Under the pieces are notes generated by a model. It searched no databases and had not been told where the DNA came from. It saw only the letters and a program-made list of their open reading frames with translations. 11,577 bases of DNA from CAYNWK01 sp964400875 (GTDB taxonomy: Bacteria > Chloroflexota > Anaerolineae > Anaerolineales > UBA4823): the NCBI GenBank assembly GCA_964400875.1, contig CAYNWK010000135.1, forward strand, positions 1-11,577. The letters are read 5' to 3'. Shown one piece after another: positions 5,845 to 11,577 of the stretch (position 1 is the stretch's first letter; each line of letters opens with the position of its first letter). Made by a program: the position numbers and the translations under genes.

Positions 5845-7823
5845 GGCACTCCCTGGTTAGCCGGATGTTTTGCTTCGCCAGCTTGTTCTTCGGCGATGGC
5901 TTTCCCGGGATCCATCCCCCGCCTGCGACAATACTCCGGTATCGTGATCATCGGCGGTCTTTCATGCTCGCGAATCTCGACTGCCTCCAAGTAATAATGC
6001 CTTTTTGGCCCGTAGCGGATCAGGTTCATCGTCAGGTTCGCTTCTTCGAGCAAGTCGATCATGTGGCGCCTTTCCAATCGGCTGAAGACGACCTGCATGA
6101 TCGCAAAGGACATTTGTGACAACGAAGGAAGCGGCTGGTTGTGGTGAATGCGTTCCAGTAAATCCACCTGTGCAATGGCATTGAGACCGAATTCGTCAAG
6201 TAGATCGAGCAGCAACCCGGTTTCGACGCCGTAGCCGGTGAAAAAGGGCATACGTTCCAGGGAAGCCCGTCTCCCGGCATACTCACCCGAAAGGGGCTGA
6301 ATGATTCCTGAAAGCTCTGGATAAAACAGGTTGATGAAAGGGCGGGCAGTAAGCTCGGTGACCCTGCCTCCCCCGCCGGCGACCAACCTTTCCCCTTCTA
6401 TCAGGGGGCGCCGGTAAAAACCTTTAACATACTGGATATTCGAATCCCGCAGCAGCGGTCCGATCACCCCGTATACAAAACGCGGGTGGATGTTCTTGAT
6501 ATCCGTATCAATCCAGGCGATGATATCGCCTTTGAGAATATAGAGACTCTTCCAGAGACCTTCCCCCTTGCCGGTGTAAGCGCCGTAGTTGGGGAGGATC
6601 TCTTGATGAGTGTAAACCGGGATGCCCAGATCAGACGCAATCTCCCGGGTGTAATCGACGGAGCCAGAATCGATCAGAACGATCTCATCCAATAGTGGAA
6701 AGTCGTCCATCAGGGCGTTTTTAACCGTCCGGATCACCTTTCCGACGGTTTCCTCTTCATTGAGGGCCGGTAAGCCCAGGCTGATCGTCACCTGCTGTTG
6801 CTCTTTGAGCGCCATCAACCGGCTTAGATCGGCGAACTCTCGGCTGTGATAGGTGTTCTCAACAAACCATTGATCCACGAGAACAGCGACCGGACGGTCT
6901 ACTTGAGTAAGACCAGGCGCGCCGTTGTTCCCGGATCCCGGTCTGGTTTGGCGCCTTTCTTTGACTACGATCAAAGAGATGCGATCTCCTTCGCTGACCG
7001 CATCGAGCATTGGTCCGCTCCAACCATCCGGACGGATATCCTGGGAGGGAGCTCCCATCACGATCAAATTGTTGGACTGGGCCTCCTTGTTAATCATTTG
7101 AGATACCTGACCTTTGGTGGTCACAGCTCGGGTGATTCGCTCTAAATTCCGCATTGCCGGGGCAAATTCATCCAGGAATTTGTTCTGATCGGTGCGTGAG
7201 ATTTCGCTGCTTACATGCAACAGCGTAATCACCCCATTGTTGCGTTGGGCGATGGCGTGGCCTATCCGCAGGGTGAGTCCAGAATTGGGTCCGCCGCGTA
7301 CCGGGAGCAACAATTTATTCAACTTCATCCAATAGTCTTGCTCCGTCAGCGATCCTATAGGGCGTACCGCTACGACGTCGCAGGGTGGCGCTGCCAATCG
7401 ATCCCCCTGGATGGCGCCGACCGCCGTTTCTGGCAAATCGTCGGTGCTCCAGGCTAACAGGACCATATTGGCCTGTTCCTGCGCAACCGTCTCCCAGATC
7501 CCGTCCCAAGTCTGGTCTGGGGAACGAGCGATGGTTTTGATTTGTGCAGTAATTCGCACCTCATCATTTAACATATCGACCAGATCCTCGCGAAAGTGGC
7601 TGGCCACATCGACCGCATTGTGGGAGACCTGGTCCTCTAGCACTGGCAAGATATGGAGTAACAGCAACTGCCCTCGCCGGCCTTGAACCAACATCTCGGC
7701 TAGGGGCAGCATCACCTTTGCTTCCTCGAGATAGCTAACCGGTAGAAGGATTTTAAACGGTCCGTCTGGAGCCAATTTTTTGTTGTTCGGTGAGTTCGTG
7801 TACCTAACTCCATTCTCGCTCAC
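5841..7823 (-). CDS. gpgS: Usp-Usp-GT81 fusion: glucosyl-3-phosphoglycerate synthase with two N-terminal universal stress protein domains
   Basis: A 660-residue cytoplasmic protein, about twice the length of mycobacterial GpgS (around 320). Residues about 22-155 and 168-288 are two universal-stress-protein-like domains, beginning FKILLPVS and NKLLLPVRGG. Their ATP-binding glycine motif (G-x2-G-x9-G-S/T) is not intact: the second has MGAPS, the first LLAWS. A linker follows to about 325. Residues about 340-620 are a GT81 domain with PALNEEE (352-358), TGKGEGLWKSL, the metal-binding IDTD (Asp439, Asp441), VKGFYRRPL, GGGGRVTELTARP, QPLSGEYAGRR and His560 in RIHHNQPL, which matches the third metal ligand of mycobacterial GpgS. 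It transfers glucose from an NDP-glucose to 3-phosphoglycerate, the first step of glucosylglycerate synthesis. The GTG start at 7823 is backed by GAGGAG 8 bases upstream and overlaps the preceding gene's stop as GTGA. The catalytic call is strong; a regulatory role for the Usp domains is inference. Confidence 0.93.
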   Translation of the reverse strand: MSENGVRYTNSPNNKKLAPDGPFKILLPVSYLEEAKVMLPLAEMLVQGRRGQLLLLHILPVLEDQVSHNAVDVASHFREDLVDMLNDEVRITAQIKTIARSPDQTWDGIWETVAQEQANMVLLAWSTDDLPETAVGAIQGDRLAAPPCDVVAVRPIGSLTEQDYWMKLNKLLLPVRGGPNSGLTLRIGHAIAQRNNGVITLLHVSSEISRTDQNKFLDEFAPAMRNLERITRAVTTKGQVSQMINKEAQSNNLIVMGAPSQDIRPDGWSGPMLDAVSEGDRISLIVVKERRQTRPGSGNNGAPGLTQVDRPVAVLVDQWFVENTYHSREFADLSRLMALKEQQQVTISLGLPALNEEETVGKVIRTVKNALMDDFPLLDEIVLIDSGSVDYTREIASDLGIPVYTHQEILPNYGAYTGKGEGLWKSLYILKGDIIAWIDTDIKNIHPRFVYGVIGPLLRDSNIQYVKGFYRRPLIEGERLVAGGGGRVTELTARPFINLFYPELSGIIQPLSGEYAGRRASLERMPFFTGYGVETGLLLDLLDEFGLNAIAQVDLLERIHHNQPLPSLSQMSFAIMQVVFSRLERRHMIDLLEEANLTMNLIRYGPKRHYYLEAVEIREHERPPMITIPEYCRRRGMDPGKAIAEEQAGEAKHPANQGVP

Positions 7824-9055
7824 GGGTTGCTCTCCTCGAGCAATGGGATCAACCGTTGCTCAATAATCGCCTCCCAGGTATAGTGATTCGTAACGCGGTG
7901 ACGGAGCTGGTAGGCGCGATCGTTAGCAAAATAATTCAAAATCTCCTGGCAAACCGACTCCGGATCACCCTCTGGATCGAATAAATACGCCCGGTCGGCT
8001 GCGCTTTCCCTGATGGGTGGGATATCGGCAGCGAAGACCGGGAGGCGGGCTAATCCGGCTTCAAGCACCGGGATGCCAAAGCCTTCCTTTTGACTGGGGA
8101 AGATTAATGCGTCAGCCAATTGATACAGGTCGGCGATCACTGCATCTGGAACGTACAATGGATCCGCGTCCTCACCTGCTTCGTGAAGAAAATGGACTCG
8201 ATCGGCAATCTCAAGCTGTGTGCAGAGTTCTTTTAAGGATTCCAGGTAGGCGATATTTTTAGGGTTGTGAGGTCCGGGAGGCCCGGTGATCACCAGGGCG
8301 GCTTTCTCTTTTTGTTGGGTCAGGCAGGCGGTGACTCGGATGGCGTATTGGATGTTCTTACGCCGGGTGATGCGCGCCGGCAAGAGCATCAAAGGTTCAG
8401 CTGAAAGCAGATCAAATCGTTCGATGATTTTCCGAGTCAAAGGCTCCAATTTCAGGAAGCGAGCAATGTCTATGCCCGGGTTGATCACCTGGATCTCGGT
8501 CGCAGGTGTATCGAGTAATCTGGCCAGCCGTTCCCGGCGGTGTTCGGAAACCACCACGTAGCGCACGCCAGGCCAGCGCAAACGGAGTAGATACCAGGGG
8601 TATCCGGCGTGCAAATCCGAGCTGTAAAGTTCGTCCTGCCAGGCGAAATCGTGGCACCAGGCGATGATCTTTATCTTCCCGTCATCTGACAGGCAGCGCA
8701 GCGCCGCAGTCAAGGGTAGATTCTTATGCAATGTGACGGCGTTGTGAACGATACAGACGTCGGATTTCGATAGCAGAGGTCCCAATTTTCCGGCTAGATT
8801 GTCCCGAAGTCGGTTGAACTCTTCCGGTACCTGGCCAACGGCAAGGCGTTCATCGATAGCTAGTATCTTCGGATGGCGAGAATCTACCAGGGGGATTTGA
8901 TGGAAAGTCACGTTTGGATGGAATTGTTCCCCCCGCCCGGCAACAACTTCTACCTTGTAGCCCCTCGCGACCAACAAGCTGGCATGATGGTAGATAGTGC
9001 TCTCGACTCCGCCAATGATGGGCGGGGCAGCGAAATGGAGAATGGAGATCTTCAC
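7820..9055 (-). CDS. Family 4 glycosyltransferase (GT-B), acceptor unknown
   Basis: A 411-residue retaining glycosyltransferase of the GT4 type with two Rossmann-like domains. Seen: an N-terminal glycine loop in PPIIGGVES (11-19), a CHDFAW segment (134-139), PARITRRKN (226-234) opening the C-terminal donor-binding domain, and the E-x7-E motif KEGFGIPVLE (Glu324 and Glu332) that contacts the nucleotide sugar. No signal peptide or membrane segment is evident. The GTG start overlaps the YihY stop as GTGA, and its own stop overlaps the GpgS start the same way, so it is probably translated together with GpgS. This suggests work on glucosylglycerate or its phosphate. A known precedent is the mannosylglucosylglycerate pathway of Petrotoga, which uses glycosyltransferases acting on these acceptors. 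Donor and acceptor cannot be read from the sequence. A cell-wall or glycolipid transferase remains possible. Confidence 0.85.
   Translation of the reverse strand: MKISILHFAAPPIIGGVESTIYHHASLLVARGYKVEVVAGRGEQFHPNVTFHQIPLVDSRHPKILAIDERLAVGQVPEEFNRLRDNLAGKLGPLLSKSDVCIVHNAVTLHKNLPLTAALRCLSDDGKIKIIAWCHDFAWQDELYSSDLHAGYPWYLLRLRWPGVRYVVVSEHRRERLARLLDTPATEIQVINPGIDIARFLKLEPLTRKIIERFDLLSAEPLMLLPARITRRKNIQYAIRVTACLTQQKEKAALVITGPPGPHNPKNIAYLESLKELCTQLEIADRVHFLHEAGEDADPLYVPDAVIADLYQLADALIFPSQKEGFGIPVLEAGLARLPVFAADIPPIRESAADRAYLFDPEGDPESVCQEILNYFANDRAYQLRHRVTNHYTWEAIIEQRLIPLLEESNP
7832..7837 (-). promoter_or_regulatory. Ribosome binding site GAGGAG of the Usp-GpgS gene
   Basis: GAGGAG lies inside the end of the GT4 gene, 8 bases before the GTG at 7823. 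It decides in favour of this GTG; the nearby ATG at 7813 is in a different frame. Confidence 0.65.
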
Positions 9056-10002
9056 GGAATTCCAGCCCTTTTCTCCTCAGCCGGGGAGGATTCATGGACC
9101 AGGAAGCGATGGATACTGGCGCTTAGGTGAGCACAGATCAGGATGATCAGGAAATTCAAGTAAATCCATAACATCAGGGCTACGATCGACCAGAGCGATC
9201 CATAAATAAGCTGGTACTGGACGACGCCGCTGGAGAAGAAGAATGTAAATGCATTCGTTGTAACCACCCAGGCGATTGAGGCGACTAAAGCAGCCCAGAA
9301 TGCGGCGCGCCACTTGACGTCCCTATTTGGTATCCAATGGAACATGGCGAGGAAGATAAAGAAGCTGACTACCAGAGGGACAAGATTGGTGAGCAGATCT
9401 AAAGAGGGAATATTCTTTAAGAAATTGCTCCCGAGGATCGGAACGCTGAGTTGAGAAAGCAGGTCGAGGATCGTAGTAGTGATCGAAGAGATAAACAGTA
9501 AAGCCAGCAATCCAGCGACGAGACCCAACCCCACCAGGCGGCCTTGGAGGAAACCCCTGGGTTCAGCGCTTGGCCAGGCGCGATCGATATTGCGGATCAG
9601 CGTTCCAAAAGCTCCTGTCGCAGACCAAGCCAGGCTAACCACACCGAGGACGCCGACAGAACCTCTCTGTTCCAGAACTTGTTGGATGTTGCTGGTGATC
9701 AGCTCGGGATTGAGCGGAAAGACTAACCGGACCAAATCTATAACTTGGCTTTGAATTACCTGGCTCTCAAATACATAACTTCCTAAAGCGACCAGGACTA
9801 ATAGCAAAGGGAAGAGCGAAAAGACGGTATAAAAGGCGATGCTGGCGGCCCCCTCAGCGCCGCGTTCTTCCGAAAATCTTAAAGCGGTTTGTCGCAGGAT
9901 GTCCAACGTTCCATTCGAACGCTGGTTTATTCTTTTGTAGTATTTCGTTAATCGGCTTTCGAACTTCTCTCCGATTTCTTTGAAATCATCCGCTGGCAAC
10001 AT
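9052..10002 (-). CDS. YihY/BrkB family (UPF0761) inner membrane protein
   Basis: A 316-residue integral membrane protein of the YihY/virulence factor BrkB family (COG1295), once mislabelled ribonuclease BN. After a charged N-terminal region of about 45 residues there are six likely membrane segments, roughly at 50-77, 117-135, 152-180, 203-224, 232-252 and 266-293. Family marks include SIAFYTVFSLFPLL (54-67), LAWSATGAFGTLIRNIDRAW (124-143) and HWIPNRDVKWRAAFWAAL (222-239). The C-terminus is short and charged (EEKRAGIP). It starts 7 bases after the upstream glycosyltransferase stop and overlaps the next gene by four bases. The molecular role of the family is not settled. Its place inside this cluster makes a role in solute or glycan movement, or in envelope response to osmotic stress, conceivable, but nothing in the protein shows it. 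Confidence 0.88.
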   Translation of the reverse strand: MLPADDFKEIGEKFESRLTKYYKRINQRSNGTLDILRQTALRFSEERGAEGAASIAFYTVFSLFPLLLVLVALGSYVFESQVIQSQVIDLVRLVFPLNPELITSNIQQVLEQRGSVGVLGVVSLAWSATGAFGTLIRNIDRAWPSAEPRGFLQGRLVGLGLVAGLLALLFISSITTTILDLLSQLSVPILGSNFLKNIPSLDLLTNLVPLVVSFFIFLAMFHWIPNRDVKWRAAFWAALVASIAWVVTTNAFTFFFSSGVVQYQLIYGSLWSIVALMLWIYLNFLIILICAHLSASIHRFLVHESSPAEEKRAGIP

Positions 10003-10009
10003 GTTCTTC

Positions 10010-11272
10010 TCAGATTCCGCCCAATGATTCTTCGATCAGGGCTTCCAGACGATTTGCTAAAATTCTGTAAGAATAATAGCGACGTCCCAGGGCATAATTG
10101 TGCGCGACCATCTCTCCCGCTAAAACTTCGTTCTGGAGTATTTCCTCCGCTTGTCGCACACAGCCTTCGTCAATGAAGTCAGTAAAGGTGATTAATTTAA
10201 ATCCTTTGGGTTGGATGTCCGTATTAAATATTTCATAGGCGCTCATCATGATCGGCCGCTTATTGTAGATCGTCTCCAAAAATGCATTGCCGAAACCCTC
10301 GATGATCGAAGGATAAGTCACCAGATCCGCTTGAGAATAGGCGTCTCTCAGGGAGTAGATTTTCGAGTCACCGGAAGTCTTGCCGCGTTCTTGGGCGAAA
10401 CGCTCTGCAGCGAAGCGCACATCGACATTCATCAAATGGGCGTAATCTCGCAGATATTTCTCGTATGTGTCCCCCTCATCGCCAGATTCATGCGTGATCA
10501 CAAGACAGCTATTCAGGTTCAAGCGGCGGGTCAGTTCGATGGCCATCTCGATGCGCTTGCGGGGGACGATCCGGGTGGGTTGAAGCAGCAGGTGAGCGTC
10601 CTGTTCGATGCCCAGCTCCGAGCGCAGGTCATCGGTATAACCATCGGTCTCTTCAGGCGGAGACTCGAAATCCATCACGTTCGGCACCAGTGTGGAAGAT
10701 ACCCCGGTACGCAATGCGAGTTCCCGTTTGGCAAAGGAGTTGATCACGACGTGATTGATGTGTGGCAGAGTGGGTGGAAAAGCTGCTCGAAGGTAATCTT
10801 CCGCAGCAGATTTGCTGTAACGCCGGCGCTCCCAAGAGAAATCATGGTGGTGGGCGATAGTCGGCAGACCGGTTTCAGCGATCAGTTCGGTCAACGCCAG
10901 ACCTAGGGGTACGTTCATAGGTAAGGCAAGGGCATTTTCGATGATGAGCAAGTTCGGTTCGAGGTGTTGGAGAAACTTGTGCAATTGGTTCTTGAGGAAT
11001 ACCTGCAGATCCCTAATGCGCTGAGATGTCTCGGGGTCGCGCTTGTAGTCATCGAACAAATCTACGTTCAGATCGAGGATTTCGGGATGTTCGAAGTGGG
11101 CTTCTGCGACGACGAAACTGCGCTCTTCCGGCCAATCCGATTCTCCGGCGAAGAAAAAGCATTCATGCCCCATATCTTTGAGCACCGCAACCCACTTCTT
11201 CGTCTCCAGCGAGACGCCGTCCGTGCCAGCGAGACGAGTGGAGATGAAACCGATCCGGCTTTTTTTCGCCAT
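10010..11272 (-). CDS. Family 4 glycosyltransferase, second of a tandem related pair
   Basis: A 420-residue GT-B fold GT4 glycosyltransferase. Seen: the N-terminal segment IGFISTRLAGTDGVSLETKK (7-26), which forms the first strand and glycine-containing loop, then HHHDFSWERRRY (141-152), QPTRIVPRKR (231-240) opening the donor domain, and the E-x7-E motif EGFGNAFLE (Glu325, Glu333). It has no membrane segment. The C-terminal 95 residues match those of the incomplete gene just upstream, with about 24 identities in 52 aligned positions by eye and a shared Y-x3-N-x-D-I-x-P-x-G-F block. The two are therefore paralogues, probably from tandem duplication. The ATG at 11272 is 9 bases after that gene's stop, and AAGGAAAG across the gap can serve as ribosome binding site. 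It also shares an H-D-F-x-W motif with the GT4 at 7820-9055. Linkage suggests a sugar acceptor related to glucosylglycerate, but substrate is unknown. Confidence 0.85.
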   Translation of the reverse strand: MAKKSRIGFISTRLAGTDGVSLETKKWVAVLKDMGHECFFFAGESDWPEERSFVVAEAHFEHPEILDLNVDLFDDYKRDPETSQRIRDLQVFLKNQLHKFLQHLEPNLLIIENALALPMNVPLGLALTELIAETGLPTIAHHHDFSWERRRYSKSAAEDYLRAAFPPTLPHINHVVINSFAKRELALRTGVSSTLVPNVMDFESPPEETDGYTDDLRSELGIEQDAHLLLQPTRIVPRKRIEMAIELTRRLNLNSCLVITHESGDEGDTYEKYLRDYAHLMNVDVRFAAERFAQERGKTSGDSKIYSLRDAYSQADLVTYPSIIEGFGNAFLETIYNKRPIMMSAYEIFNTDIQPKGFKLITFTDFIDEGCVRQAEEILQNEVLAGEMVAHNYALGRRYYSYRILANRLEALIEESLGGI

Positions 11273-11281
11273 TTTCTTTCC

Positions 11282-11577
11282 TTACTTGAACTGCTGGATG
11301 AGTTGATTCAATTTCATTTCTAAGACTTCAAACGAAAAATGTTCCCGGGCAATGGCAAAGTTGTTTTCGACCATTCCTTTGACTTGTTCCGGCTCGTTTA
11401 ACAGCTGTTTGGTTCGGTCAACAGCCGAATCATCCACAAAGCCGTCCAGTTCGATGAATTCGAACCCGAGCGGTTTGATGTCGGCGTTATATACCGGGTA
11501 GCGATTGACGACGGTGAGCTTCTTGAAGTAGATCGCTTCGAGCAGGGCATTGCCGAAGCCTTCGTAAAGACTGGGAA
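11282..11577 (-). CDS. Family 4 glycosyltransferase, C-terminal part only
   Basis: An open frame from the right edge to a TAA at 11284-11282 encodes the last 97 or so residues of a GT4 enzyme. Seen: PSLYEGFGNALLEAIY with the E-x7-E nucleotide-sugar motif, then NRYPVYNADIKPLGFEF, and a helical end (LEMKLNQLIQQFK). It closely resembles the C-terminus of the next gene, so a full length near 420 residues is likely, with most of the gene lying outside the window. It is presumably co-transcribed with its neighbour, since only 9 bases separate them. Confidence 0.8.
   Translation of the reverse strand, partial: PSLYEGFGNALLEAIYFKKLTVVNRYPVYNADIKPLGFEFIELDGFVDDSAVDRTKQLLNEPEQVKGMVENNFAIAREHFSFEVLEMKLNQLIQQFK

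Noticed and set aside
7022..7823. Separate universal stress protein gene upstream of GpgS
   Set aside because: The reading frame continues without a stop from the Usp region into the GT81 domain, so it is one fused protein.
10211..10906. Plus-strand open frame of 231 residues
   Set aside because: It lies wholly opposite the 420-residue glycosyltransferase, whose motifs fill the minus strand; the plus-strand product has no recognisable domain.

Overview
The window is one uninterrupted run of ten genes, all on the minus strand. It reads from the right edge (a glycosyltransferase cut by the window) to the left edge (a radical SAM protein cut by the window). The largest gap between genes is about 120 bases, and no stretch over 300 bases lacks a gene. 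No RNA gene, CRISPR array, insertion sequence or tRNA was seen. Middling G+C, frequent GTG starts, family-4 glycosyltransferases and a mycobacterial-type glucosylglycerate synthase would fit a Chloroflexota (Anaerolineae-like) bacterium. That placement is an impression from protein style, not a computed assignment.

Right part (11577 to 7820): a partial GT4 glycosyltransferase, a second GT4 that resembles it, a YihY/BrkB-type membrane protein and a third, more distant GT4. Middle (7823 to 5290): a three-domain protein with two universal-stress-protein (Usp) domains fused to a GT81 glucosyl-3-phosphoglycerate synthase, followed at once by a histidine phosphatase. Left-centre (5241 to 928): a GH13_18 sucrose-phosphorylase-like enzyme, best read as glucosylglycerate phosphorylase, then a MOFRL-type glycerate kinase and a D-2-hydroxyacid dehydrogenase of the glyoxylate/hydroxypyruvate reductase type. 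Far left: a PflX-like radical SAM protein with no obvious link to the rest.

Together the central genes form a make-and-break pathway for the compatible solute glucosylglycerate. GpgS joins UDP-glucose (or another NDP-glucose) to 3-phosphoglycerate, and the phosphatase removes the phosphate to give glucosylglycerate. The phosphorylase later splits it with phosphate into glucose-1-phosphate and D-glycerate. The kinase returns D-glycerate to glycolysis as 2-phosphoglycerate, and the dehydrogenase links D-glycerate to hydroxypyruvate. The upstream GT4 enzymes may extend glucosylglycerate, for example to mannosylglucosylglycerate or a longer glycan; this is inference.

Three consecutive gene junctions are 4-base GTGA overlaps, pointing to translational coupling of YihY, GT4, Usp-GpgS and the phosphatase. 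A candidate internal promoter with an inverted repeat lies just before the phosphorylase, so the breakdown half could be switched on separately. A strong hairpin without a U tract separates the kinase from the dehydrogenase.
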